A DNA stretch of 41,159 bases from Ignavibacteriaceae bacterium (GTDB taxonomy: Bacteria > Bacteroidota > Ignavibacteria > Ignavibacteriales > Ignavibacteriaceae): assembly GCA_025449775.1 (NCBI GenBank), contig JANWIS010000040.1, positions 1-41,159 on the forward strand, written 5' to 3'. The stretch's first letter is position 1. Each line of letters opens with the position of its first letter. The notes under the pieces are model-generated. The model ran no database searches, was not told the origin of the DNA, and saw only the letters and a list, made by a program, of their open reading frames with translations. A program made the position numbers and the translations under genes. Positions 24,470-33,362 of the stretch are shown here, one piece after another.

Positions 24470-24874
24470 ATGGGCAATATGAAAGACCTTTCTATAAAAA
24501 AGCTTTATTACTCTATCAGTGAGGTTAGTAAGATAACTGATATCGAACAGTATGTACTCCGATACTGGGAAACTGAGTTTGAACAATTACAGCCTCAAAA
24601 AAATCGTGCAGGCAACCGGATATATACTAATAAGGATATCCAGCTTATCCTCTACATTAAAGAGCTTCTTCGTGGTAAAAAATATACTATTGAAGGTGCT
24701 AAGAAAATTCTTGACGAAAATGAATTAGGTAAACTTCCGGCGGTTGAAGTAAAAGATAAGAAAGTGAAAGCAGACAAAGAATTAACCACTGATACTGAAG
24801 ATAATCACTCTTCTTTAAAAGAGGATCTTGAAGAAGTAAAAAGCTTTCTAAAACTTTTAAATACAAAACTGTAA
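24470..24874 (+). CDS. MerR-family transcriptional regulator
   Basis: A 134-residue DNA-binding protein. The winged helix-turn-helix spans about residues 12-80: YYSISEVSKITDIEQYVLRYWETEF is the MerR signature, with the WET of the wing region, and NRAGNRIYTNKDIQLILYIKELL follows. The C-terminal part (about 88-134) is charged and helical with no cysteine cluster, so it is not a classical metal or redox sensor. Small MerR proteins of this kind, with RYWETEF, are common in the FCB group and their targets are mostly unknown. An ATG three codons on (MKDLSIKKLYYS) is an equally good start. tRNA-Pro follows 4 bases after the stop and could share the transcript. Confidence 0.9.
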   Translation: MGNMKDLSIKKLYYSISEVSKITDIEQYVLRYWETEFEQLQPQKNRAGNRIYTNKDIQLILYIKELLRGKKYTIEGAKKILDENELGKLPAVEVKDKKVKADKELTTDTEDNHSSLKEDLEEVKSFLKLLNTKL

Positions 24875-24878
24875 ATCA

Positions 24879-24952
24879 CGGAACGTAGCGCAGCCCGGTA
24901 GCGTACCTGAATGGGGTTCAGGTGGTCGGGGGTTCAAATCCCCCCGTTCCGA
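24879..24952 (+). tRNA. tRNA-Pro (anticodon GGG)
   Basis: Cloverleaf: acceptor CGGAACG/CGTTCCG with discriminator A, anticodon stem CCTGA/TCAGG with loop ATGGGGT (anticodon GGG), T stem GGGGG/CCCCC with loop TTCAAAT. The CCA end is not encoded. It starts only 4 bases after the merR-type stop, with no separate promoter visible in that gap. Confidence 0.97.
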
Positions 24953-25087
24953 CAAACAGTAATAAAATTTTTACTAGCCGGGTATACATCTTTCATTTTT
25001 ATTTGCGATATAAACCTCTTCAATTATTTCCGGTGTAGCCTTTAAAATTGACCTTTAATATTCGAATAACTCGTCTTATTTTTAATT

Positions 25088-26575
25088 ATGCAATTTAATC
25101 TTGTAAGTGAAAAGCCAACATGCAACTGTGGTATATTTGGAATATACGGTTCATCAAATGCATCAGTGGAAACTTATTACGGTTTACACGCATTGCAGCA
25201 TAGGGGACAAGAAGCTTGTGGAATTGTAACAAAAAGTATAAACGAAAAGGGAAAACCAATCTTCCATTTTCATAAAGGGGAAGGACTTGTTACAGAGGTT
25301 TTTGATGACAAGGAAATTTTTCAATCCAAACTAATCGGAAAAATTGCAATCGGTCATAACCGATATTCGACTACAGGCTCATCTCAGTCACTAAAAAATG
25401 TTCAGCCATTCATTGTTAATTATCGATCAGGTAATCTTGCAGTAGCCCACAACGGAAATCTTACCAATGCAAAAGAAATAAGAGAAGAACTTGTAAATGA
25501 AGGTTCAATTTTTCAAACGACAAGTGATACAGAAGTCATTCTTCATTTGATAGCCAGAAGCAGATTGGATGACCAGGTTGAACAAATCCAGGAAGCTCTT
25601 CAAAGAATTGAAGGTGCATTCAGTTTGATATTAATGACTGATAATAAATTGGTTGCAGCCAGGGATTCTTATGGATTTCGTCCTCTGTCAATCGGTAAAT
25701 TAAATGACGCATACATCATCGCATCAGAAACATGTGCATTTGATATTTTAAGTGCTGAGTTTATAAGAGAAGTTGAGCCAGGTGAAATAGTTGTTATTGA
25801 TGATGAAGTATTACAGTCAGGCAATATTAAAAGTTATCAGTTATCCGGAACTCAATTTCAAAAGAAGCACTGCATTTTTGAGTACATCTATTTTTCCAGA
25901 CCTGACAGTTATATTTTCGGGCATAACGTTGATAAGATGAGAAGAAGACTTGGAAAAATTTTAGCAAAAAAACATCCGGTTTATAATGAAGGTAAAGAAA
26001 AGGTAATTGTTATAAGTGTTCCCGATAGTTCAAATACAACTGCTCTTGGGTATCAGAAGGAATTGGAAAAGCTTGGAGTCAAATGCAAATTAGAAATAGG
26101 ATTAATAAGAAGTCATTATATTGGCAGAACATTTATTCAACCTGGACAAGTAAACAGGGAGATCGGTGTTAAAATAAAATTTAATACAGTAAAGGGCGTG
26201 TTGGAAGGCAGAACTGTTGTCCTGGTTGATGATTCAATTGTTCGTGGGACAACATCCAAGCAGCTTGTTAAACTGATACGTGAAGCAAACCCGAAATCTA
26301 TTCACCTCAGAATTTCTTCATCTCCAATAACACATCCTTGTTATTATGGAATGGATTTCCCGAGCAAGGACGAACTATTTGCCCACAAGTATAATTCAAA
26401 TATAGATGCAATGAAAAATTATCTTGGTGTTGATAGTCTTGAATATCTCACAACAGAAGAAATGCTTGATGCAGTTTCTGAAGCCGGGAAAGATAATTTC
26501 TGTTTTGCATGTTTCTCAGGTAAATATCCTACCGAAGTTGATCTTAGTTTTAAAAAGGAAATGTATGAGATATAA
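25088..26575 (+). CDS. purF: Amidophosphoribosyltransferase
   Basis: Transfers the glutamine amide to PRPP, the first step of purine synthesis. The 495 residues include a short N-terminal propeptide ending before the nucleophile C14 in CGIFGIYG, which must be exposed by self-cleavage. The glutamine amidotransferase domain continues to about 235 with NRYSTTG and HNGNLTN. The PRTase domain has the PRPP loop VVLVDDSIVRGTTS (377-390). Cysteines C262, C418, C472 and C475 match the oxygen-sensitive [4Fe-4S] cluster of the Bacillus-type enzyme, so this is the iron-sulfur form. The next gene starts 11 bases inside its end. A possible -7 element TATTTTTA lies just before the ATG. Confidence 0.97.
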   Translation: MQFNLVSEKPTCNCGIFGIYGSSNASVETYYGLHALQHRGQEACGIVTKSINEKGKPIFHFHKGEGLVTEVFDDKEIFQSKLIGKIAIGHNRYSTTGSSQSLKNVQPFIVNYRSGNLAVAHNGNLTNAKEIREELVNEGSIFQTTSDTEVILHLIARSRLDDQVEQIQEALQRIEGAFSLILMTDNKLVAARDSYGFRPLSIGKLNDAYIIASETCAFDILSAEFIREVEPGEIVVIDDEVLQSGNIKSYQLSGTQFQKKHCIFEYIYFSRPDSYIFGHNVDKMRRRLGKILAKKHPVYNEGKEKVIVISVPDSSNTTALGYQKELEKLGVKCKLEIGLIRSHYIGRTFIQPGQVNREIGVKIKFNTVKGVLEGRTVVLVDDSIVRGTTSKQLVKLIREANPKSIHLRISSSPITHPCYYGMDFPSKDELFAHKYNSNIDAMKNYLGVDSLEYLTTEEMLDAVSEAGKDNFCFACFSGKYPTEVDLSFKKEMYEI

Positions 26576-29500
26576 TTCTTGGTTTTTTCTTCTTGCTTTT
26601 ACATTATTTCCAATCTTTACGTCTGCTCAAAATATTTACTTCATAAAATATAAAAACTATGTTTCTTTTACTGAGATTGAACAGAAGGTTCAGTCTGAAA
26701 AATTTATTCCTGATGCAATACAGTTTTCATCTCCAGCCGAAGTTAAATCAGTCGATTACCTTGCAAAAGGTTTAGCCAGATCAAACGAAACACTTGGTCG
26801 AATTATAAAAGTAACTTTTGTTAACGATGTTGATGAAAGCACTCTCTTCCAATTACAGAATTTAGATTCACAAATAGATTATATCCAGAAAGCAACTTTA
26901 TACAATATCCAGGCTGTTCCGAATGACAGTCTTGTTTCAGAACAATGGGCGCTTGAAAAAATTCAGGCATTTGATGCATGGGATAAAACTGAGGGTAATG
27001 ATTCAGTCTTGATAGGAATGATCGATACGGGAATAGATTATTTTCATCCTGATCTTCAGAATAAAATTTTTCAGAATCCCGGTGAAACAGGAATTGATGG
27101 AAACGGAGATGATAAACGATCGAATGAAATTGATGATGATGATAATGGTTTTATTGATGACTATCGGGGTTGGGATTTTACAGATCGCGTCGGTTTTCCC
27201 TTCGATTCTTCCGGAGGAGATTACCTTAATTGGGATAATGATCCAAAAGATGAACAAGGACACGGAACTTATATCTCCGGCATTGCTGCAGCACAAACAA
27301 ATAATATTACGGGGGTTGCAGGTGCAGCACCGAATATTAAGCTGATAAACTTGAGAGCATTTGATCCATCAGGATTTGGTGAAGAGGACGACGTTGCAGC
27401 AGCTATTCTTTATGCAGTCGCAATGAAGGTTAAAGTATTGAACATGAGTTTTGGAGATAATGCATTTTCACTTGTGTTGAGAGATGTGATTCAATTCGCA
27501 TATTCGCAGAATTTAGTTCTTGTAGGAAGCGCCGGAAATTCCGGTTCTCCGAATCCTCACTATCCATCAGGCTATTCTGAAGTTATTTGTGTTGGTAATT
27601 CAACGCAGGAAGATTTTGTTGCTTCAAATTCAAACTACGGTTCAACTATCGATCTGGTTGCACCTGGAACACAGATTTTAACAACGGCAAGAAATAATAA
27701 TTATGCATTCATTAATGGAACTTCTGCTGCAACCCCTTATGTAGCTGCAACAGCCGCATTGATTTTATCGCTTGGAAATTTTACTAACGAAGAAGTCAAA
27801 CAAATCTTAAAAACCGCAACAGACGATATTAGCGAACCTGGTTGGGATATTTACAGCGGTGCAGGAAGATTAAATATGTTCCGGGCTGTGACAGTTACAG
27901 CGCCCTCAGTAATAAAGTTCAATCATCCCAGACAAGATTTTGCAACTCTTGATGACGAACTAATCATTAACGCAACCGTACTCTCACCACTCTTTTCATC
28001 CTATAGTCTTTCTTATGGTTTTGGATTAAATCCATTGAACTGGAATAATTTAATTTCACAAGGTATAAATCAATTTTCAAATCAGGATATTTTTACATTA
28101 ATTCTTTCTACTCTGCCTGACAGCGTTTATTGTTTAAGAATTGTAGTTGAACTTACTAATGGAAGAACTCTCGAAGAGAGAGTAAACTTTTATATCAGCA
28201 GAACTCCGCCAGGTGCAGAGTTAATTACTTTCGGACCGGCGTTTTATGGTGATAAAACGACCATACTTGCTGCAATGTACACTGATCAACCATCTGTTAC
28301 ACGGATGTTTTACCAAAAACTTGGTGATATAGAATTTAATTTTATCACACTGGATGGTTTTACTATCAACAACCAGTTTGTAAAGTATCTGCATTATGGA
28401 TTCATTCCGAAGCAGCTTGTAGAACAAAATGTAGCTTACGAAGTTTATTTTGAAGCTGAAAATCTTGTAGGACTTAAAACGATTGTTAATAATAATGGGC
28501 AGAATTTTTTATTCAGCATAAACTACAATGCTGAGTATGCAGCAGAAACAATATTACCATTTTCATTGCCATCAGGAAGCATTTACCAGGATCCTCTCGA
28601 TATTACATCAGGAGAATTAAACGAAGTTTTTCTGCGCAAGTTTGAAAATTCAAGAATATCAAGTCTATACAATTTCAATAACAATAATTTTCAGTTAATT
28701 GATTCGCTCTCGGATCGTATAGTAAGAGATTTTGGTGATTTTAATAATAACGGTTTGAAAGATCTCTTAACTTATTTTGTACGTGATGGATTTATCTATG
28801 AACAGCAATCAACAAATTCATCACAGTTTACTCAGATGTATTCTGATGAATCAGGAAATTTCTGGCCTGTTATGGCAGAAGATATTGATGGTGATAATAT
28901 TACAGAAGTTGTAGTAATTAGCTCTGATACATCTGCAACAATCTGGGAAGTTGAAAACGATTTAACTTTAACCGAACCAATAACGTTAACAAACTTTACT
29001 TTGCCGCTTTATGGAATAAATATTCTGGATTCACCAAATGGTGTGCTCGCAGATGTAAATGGAGATGGAATTAAAGAGCTTTGGTTTGTTGATATAGACG
29101 GCGATATTTTTAGTTACAATATTATTGGTCCGGATAATTATCAGGAGGGAAGTATAATCTCAACCGGGTTTCTGGGTTCTTCAGCATATCTTGCAGCAGG
29201 AGATTATAATGGAGATACTGTTGAAGAACTTGCTGTGCTGTTGCATTCAATTGATTTTATTGATGTAGCACCGTTTTACAGATTAGTTGTATTTAATCTC
29301 ATCGGGAACAATATAAATATACTTTATGACCAGGTAATGATCGATGCATCAACAGAATTTGGATCTACTTTCCAGAGAGCTGAGAACAGTGTTCGATTTA
29401 CAGATTTAGATGAAGATGGGACTGAAGAGCTGATCGTTTTCACATTTCCGTATTCATATATTTTTAAAGATGTAGCCGGATCGGACAAAATAATTTCTTA

Positions 29501-30782
29501 TAAAGAAAATATTAATTCAAATTCCATTTTTATTGGAGATCTGAACAACAACAATGTTTTTGAAATAGGTTTCCCGACTGATCAGGCAATTAGTTTTTCT
29601 GAGTTTGCTATTTCAAATAAAGCCAGCACACCTTATAATGTGAATGGTTATAGTTCAGATTCAATCACTGTCTCATTATCATGGCAGGGAAGTGTTGATC
29701 AATATTATATTTATCGTGGTGATTCTCCCGGAAATCTTTTATTACTCGATTCAGTTTTTTCATCAACCAAATACATGGATTTTAATCTTAACACGAATAC
29801 AAAGTATTACTACGCTATTCAGGCATTTGATTTATCCAAAGCTGATCCTTATTCAAATCTTTCAACAATAATCGAAGTCTATTGTCACAAGCCGGGAGAA
29901 GTAACTTCAGCAATTGGAAGCAGTAGAAAAACAGTAACTGTTGGTTTTTCAGAAAAGATGAACAATACAATTGAAAACTTGCAGGCATTTAACCTGCTTG
30001 GAGTAGGTTATCCAAATTCTATTTCTCCTGCAAGTCAATATTCATACCTTTTAACATTTCGTGAAGATATCCCAGTTGGGCAGAATCAATTATCAGTTTC
30101 AGGACTCAAAGATTTTTACGGTTCTCCAATAGTTCCCTCAACAATTAATTTTACAATGGATTCAGTAATTATTTTGCCTGAATTTTTCATAACTTCCTTT
30201 GAAATACTTGATGCATACAATATTAAAATTGTATTTAACCTGGAAGTCGATGAACAAACAGCAGAAATTTCAGAAAACTATGACTTCGAGCCTGACAATA
30301 GAGTAACCTCGACCGAAGTTGATGCAAATGATAAAAGAATTGTGAAAATAAATTTAAAAGGTCAGAAGCCGGTGGGTTCAATCGGAATAGAATATGTTTT
30401 ACGTGTAAAAGACCTTATCTCATCTGCATCGACAGGAAATATTCCAATCAATGAAGGAGCCGGTAGTTATATTGTTCTTTCATCGTTTGCACAAAATCTT
30501 TCAGATGTTTTTGTATATCCAAATCCGGTACAAGCTTCAACCAGTGAGTTTTTAACTTTTGCTAATCTTCCTCAATATGCTCAAATAACTATCTGGACAA
30601 TTGACGGAACAAAAATTGGTGAAGTTGAAGAAAGTGATGGTAATGGTGGTGCAGTTTTCAATCTTGTTGATTTAAATGGAAACAAGCTCTCATCAGGGAT
30701 TTATTTTTATAGAATTGTTATGCTGGATGATTCCAATAATGAACAGGATGAAAAGCTAGGTAAATTTGCTGTTGTAAGATGA
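26565..30782 (+). CDS. Secreted subtilisin-like (S8) protease with beta-propeller-like repeats and T9SS sorting domain
   Basis: A 1405-residue exported protease. Order of parts: signal peptide MRYNSWFFLLAFTLFPIFTS (cut near residue 21); propeptide to about 120; S8 catalytic domain with D154 (MIDTGIDYFHPDL), H233 (GHGTYISG), oxyanion N325 (SAGNSG) and S387 (NGTSAATPYVA); a linker; six calcium-binding-like blocks of the FG-GAP/VCBS kind, for example DFNNNGLKDL (about 724), DIDGDNITEV (772), DVNGDGIKEL (828), GDYNGDTVEEL (879), DLDEDGTEEL (945) and DLNNNNVFEI (990); a fibronectin III domain (about 1020-1105); two Ig-like domains (about 1106-1305); and a T9SS type A tail from VYPNP (about 1315). 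The start chosen gives a proper signal peptide and overlaps purF by 11 bases. pgsA follows after one base. Confidence 0.93.
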   Translation: MRYNSWFFLLAFTLFPIFTSAQNIYFIKYKNYVSFTEIEQKVQSEKFIPDAIQFSSPAEVKSVDYLAKGLARSNETLGRIIKVTFVNDVDESTLFQLQNLDSQIDYIQKATLYNIQAVPNDSLVSEQWALEKIQAFDAWDKTEGNDSVLIGMIDTGIDYFHPDLQNKIFQNPGETGIDGNGDDKRSNEIDDDDNGFIDDYRGWDFTDRVGFPFDSSGGDYLNWDNDPKDEQGHGTYISGIAAAQTNNITGVAGAAPNIKLINLRAFDPSGFGEEDDVAAAILYAVAMKVKVLNMSFGDNAFSLVLRDVIQFAYSQNLVLVGSAGNSGSPNPHYPSGYSEVICVGNSTQEDFVASNSNYGSTIDLVAPGTQILTTARNNNYAFINGTSAATPYVAATAALILSLGNFTNEEVKQILKTATDDISEPGWDIYSGAGRLNMFRAVTVTAPSVIKFNHPRQDFATLDDELIINATVLSPLFSSYSLSYGFGLNPLNWNNLISQGINQFSNQDIFTLILSTLPDSVYCLRIVVELTNGRTLEERVNFYISRTPPGAELITFGPAFYGDKTTILAAMYTDQPSVTRMFYQKLGDIEFNFITLDGFTINNQFVKYLHYGFIPKQLVEQNVAYEVYFEAENLVGLKTIVNNNGQNFLFSINYNAEYAAETILPFSLPSGSIYQDPLDITSGELNEVFLRKFENSRISSLYNFNNNNFQLIDSLSDRIVRDFGDFNNNGLKDLLTYFVRDGFIYEQQSTNSSQFTQMYSDESGNFWPVMAEDIDGDNITEVVVISSDTSATIWEVENDLTLTEPITLTNFTLPLYGINILDSPNGVLADVNGDGIKELWFVDIDGDIFSYNIIGPDNYQEGSIISTGFLGSSAYLAAGDYNGDTVEELAVLLHSIDFIDVAPFYRLVVFNLIGNNINILYDQVMIDASTEFGSTFQRAENSVRFTDLDEDGTEELIVFTFPYSYIFKDVAGSDKIISYKENINSNSIFIGDLNNNNVFEIGFPTDQAISFSEFAISNKASTPYNVNGYSSDSITVSLSWQGSVDQYYIYRGDSPGNLLLLDSVFSSTKYMDFNLNTNTKYYYAIQAFDLSKADPYSNLSTIIEVYCHKPGEVTSAIGSSRKTVTVGFSEKMNNTIENLQAFNLLGVGYPNSISPASQYSYLLTFREDIPVGQNQLSVSGLKDFYGSPIVPSTINFTMDSVIILPEFFITSFEILDAYNIKIVFNLEVDEQTAEISENYDFEPDNRVTSTEVDANDKRIVKINLKGQKPVGSIGIEYVLRVKDLISSASTGNIPINEGAGSYIVLSSFAQNLSDVFVYPNPVQASTSEFLTFANLPQYAQITIWTIDGTKIGEVEESDGNGGAVFNLVDLNGNKLSSGIYFYRIVMLDDSNNEQDEKLGKFAVVR

Positions 30783-30783
30783 T

Positions 30784-31338
30784 ATGAACAGAAGCCAGAT
30801 TTTTAATCTATCAAACACAATTAGTTTTATCCGTCTGCTTCTAATAATTCCTATCTGGTTTGCATTCAATAATTTTAATGATCAATTCTACCGTCATTCA
30901 ATTGCCTTAATTGGAATATTTGCTGCTTTTACCGATGTTCTCGATGGTTATCTTGCTCGCAAACTTAATCAGATAACCGAATTCGGAAAAATTATAGATC
31001 CGTTGGCGGATAAAGTAGTGGTCATATTTGTAATAGTGAATTTATTTTTATTGAATGAAATCCCCGACTATTATTTTTATATGATAGTTACACGTGATAT
31101 TCTTATAGTAATTGGAGGAATATTTGTCACCAAAAAAATCGGCAAAGTTTTACCTTCCGATTATATAGGAAAAGCAACTGTTGTCTCCGTATCGATTGTA
31201 GTAATTATGATACTCCTTCATGTTGATAGTACATCAATTTACTTGCAGATAATTTTCTACTTAAGTATAATCCTCATTCTGGTTTCTTTCATAAATTATT
31301 TTATTAGAGCAATTCAAGTATTAAAGAAAGCTGCCTGA
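30784..31338 (+). CDS. pgsA: CDP-alcohol phosphatidyltransferase, probable phosphatidylglycerophosphate synthase
   Basis: Integral membrane enzyme exchanging CMP on CDP-diacylglycerol for an alcohol, probably glycerol-3-phosphate for phosphatidylglycerol synthesis. The complete family signature D-x2-DG-x2-AR-x8-G-x3-D-x3-D is present at D51, D54, G55, A58, R59, G68, D72 and D76. About six hydrophobic helices fill the 184 residues, a usual PgsA length. The N-terminal NLSNTISFIRLLLIIPI is the typical PgsA opening (NxxNxLTxxRxxLxP). The start lies one base after the protease stop, and the stop shares a base with the ftsY start, so the four genes purF to ftsY are almost certainly one transcript. 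Confidence 0.93.
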   Translation: MNRSQIFNLSNTISFIRLLLIIPIWFAFNNFNDQFYRHSIALIGIFAAFTDVLDGYLARKLNQITEFGKIIDPLADKVVVIFVIVNLFLLNEIPDYYFYMIVTRDILIVIGGIFVTKKIGKVLPSDYIGKATVVSVSIVVIMILLHVDSTSIYLQIIFYLSIILILVSFINYFIRAIQVLKKAA

Positions 31339-32291
31339 TGAAATTTTTTGCTAATCTGAATTTTGACAGTTTATTACAAGGTTTAGGAAAAACCAGGAAC
31401 AAGATGGTTAATTCCATAACTGAAATGCTAACCGGCAAAGCGGTAATAGATGATCAATTGCTTAACGAGCTGGAAGAAATATTAATTTCCTCAGATATGA
31501 GTGCAGAACTTTCCGAAAAAGTTATTAACAATGTTAAATCGAACTTAAAAAGTGAGAAGGACAGAACTCTAAATAATATTTTGCAATTATTAAAAAATGA
31601 ATTATTTCAAATTCTCAATTCTTCCGAATCTGATGGAAATACAGACCAAAGTAGAAAAAAACCGTACGTGATTTTAATAATTGGAGTGAACGGGGTAGGG
31701 AAAACAACGACCGTTGGTAAACTGGCAAATAATTTTAAAACTGCCGGAAACAAAGTAATTGTCGGAGCTGCCGATACATTCAGAGCTGCAGCAAACGAGC
31801 AGCTTGATATTTGGGCGCAAAGAGCCAGAGTTGATATAATTCAGCAAGGCAAAAGTACTGACCCATCTTCAGTCGCATTTGAGACTGTACAAAAAGCATT
31901 GGATGGTGGACATGATATAGTTTTAATAGATACCGCTGGAAGACTGCATAATAAAATCAATTTGATGAAAGAATTAGAAAAAATAAAGCGTGCTATTGCT
32001 AAGCTCATTCCTGATGCTCCCCACGACACTTACTTGATATTAGATGCTACAATAGGTCAAAATGCTTTGATTCAGGCTAATGAATTTTCAAAAGTAACAC
32101 AGATAAGCGGACTTATAATTACAAAGCTTGATGGAACTGCAAAAGGAGGTGCTGTTTTTCAAATATGTGCTGTGAATAAAACCCCTGTTAAATATATAGG
32201 TGTCGGAGAAAAGTTAGAGGACCTGCAATCATTCGATACAAAATTATTTGTGGATGCTTTGTTTGGTTCAGATGACCCGGTTAAAAATTAA
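31338..32291 (+). CDS. ftsY: Signal recognition particle receptor FtsY
   Basis: The SRP-receptor GTPase that delivers ribosomes making membrane proteins to the Sec translocon. The 317 residues have a short N region without the long acidic A domain of E. coli, then the four-helix N domain and the NG GTPase: G1 GVNGVGKTTTVGKL (116-129), DTFRAAANEQL (the insertion-box family motif), G3 DTAGRLHN, G4 TKLDGTAKGG, and the closing GVGEKLEDLQSFD. All GTP residues are intact. It overlaps pgsA by one base. Placement after pgsA fits its need for anionic phospholipids, though this may be coincidence. About 200 bases without a clear terminator separate it from the convergent hbd gene. Confidence 0.97.
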   Translation: MKFFANLNFDSLLQGLGKTRNKMVNSITEMLTGKAVIDDQLLNELEEILISSDMSAELSEKVINNVKSNLKSEKDRTLNNILQLLKNELFQILNSSESDGNTDQSRKKPYVILIIGVNGVGKTTTVGKLANNFKTAGNKVIVGAADTFRAAANEQLDIWAQRARVDIIQQGKSTDPSSVAFETVQKALDGGHDIVLIDTAGRLHNKINLMKELEKIKRAIAKLIPDAPHDTYLILDATIGQNALIQANEFSKVTQISGLIITKLDGTAKGGAVFQICAVNKTPVKYIGVGEKLEDLQSFDTKLFVDALFGSDDPVKN

Positions 32292-32495
32292 TTGCGTACA
32301 AAGTTCATTTTCATATTGGGTTTAGCGTTTAATATTATGCATGATAGGGAAGAACTATTATCAGTTCACATTAGACTTGCTAATTTCTATGCATTGATTA
32401 GTTTACATAATATACATTATCGGACTATTGAATAATGAATTGATACAGTTACTATATATCTTTGAATCAAATCGTCTAACAATATAAGTAATGGT

Positions 32496-33350
32496 CTAAT
32501 TACTATATTTAAAAAATCCTTCACCACTTTTCTTACCAAGTTTTTTAGCTGCCACCATCTTTTTTAAGAGTGGACAAGGTCTATACTTTGAATCCTGAAA
32601 ACCATTAAACAATACTTCCATAATTGCTAGGCAGACATCAAGACCTATAAAGTCTGCAAGACTCAATGGTCCCATTGGATGGTTCATTCCTAACTTCATA
32701 ACCGTATCAATATCCTCAGCTGTCGCCACGCCTTCCATTAGAGCGAAGATAGCTTCATTTATCATCGGCATTAATACACGGTTGGATATAAAACCAGGAT
32801 AATCAAATACTTCAACCGGAACTTTATTGATTTTTTCTGATAAGGATTTTATTATTTGAAAAGTCTCATCACTAGTTGAATATCCACGAATGATCTCAAC
32901 AAGTTTCATCATCGGGACCGGGTTCATAAAATGCATTCCAATAAATTTATCCTGTCGGGAGGAAGCAGATAACTCTGTAATTGATATTGATGAAGTATTA
33001 GTAGCAAATATTGAATCCGGTTTAATTTGCAAGTTTAACTTATTGAAAATAGATAGCTTAACCTCCTTATTCTCAAATATTGCTTCTATAACTAAATCAA
33101 TATCATTAGGAACTCCATCTAAGCCAACGACTTTTGAAATATTATTAAGTGCATTTTGTTTTTGATCTTCCTTAATAATTTCTTTTTTTACCTGGCGGTC
33201 TAGATTAGTTTTTATATTGTCCATAGCCTTATTTATTAAGTCATCTGTCATCTCAACCAAGTGAACTTTAAAATTATTGAGTGCAAAAACATGAGCGATA
33301 CCGTTACCCATTGTGCCACCACCAATCACAGCAATTTTTTTGATCTCCAT
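32496..33350 (-). CDS. hbd: 3-hydroxyacyl-CoA (3-hydroxybutyryl-CoA) dehydrogenase
   Basis: Interconverts 3-hydroxybutyryl-CoA and acetoacetyl-CoA with NAD(P)H. The 284-residue size is that of the single-function Hbd/PaaH enzymes. The Rossmann motif GGGTMGNGIAH spans 10-20, the catalytic pair includes H140 in GMHFMNPVPMMKLVEII and E152, and ATNTSSIS (116-123) and FISNRVLMPMINEAI complete the active site. The C-terminus has GPLSLADFIGLD and KKSGEGFFKY. A good AAGGAG ribosome binding site precedes the ATG. It follows the thiolase by 12 bases, so together they provide acetoacetyl-CoA to 3-hydroxybutyryl-CoA conversion for short-chain fatty acid, butyrate or polymer metabolism; direction is not decided. 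Confidence 0.95.
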   Translation of the reverse strand: MEIKKIAVIGGGTMGNGIAHVFALNNFKVHLVEMTDDLINKAMDNIKTNLDRQVKKEIIKEDQKQNALNNISKVVGLDGVPNDIDLVIEAIFENKEVKLSIFNKLNLQIKPDSIFATNTSSISITELSASSRQDKFIGMHFMNPVPMMKLVEIIRGYSTSDETFQIIKSLSEKINKVPVEVFDYPGFISNRVLMPMINEAIFALMEGVATAEDIDTVMKLGMNHPMGPLSLADFIGLDVCLAIMEVLFNGFQDSKYRPCPLLKKMVAAKKLGKKSGEGFFKYSN

Positions 33351-33362
33351 GCAGCTCCTTTT

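Noticed and set aside
26424..26564. Upstream start for the subtilase inside purF
   Set aside because: It would destroy the signal peptide and overlap purF by 150 bases; the ATG at 26565 gives a clean signal peptide.
32337..32435. 32-codon open frame between ftsY and hbd
   Set aside because: No ribosome binding site, no similarity to anything known, and length expected by chance in AT-rich spacer.
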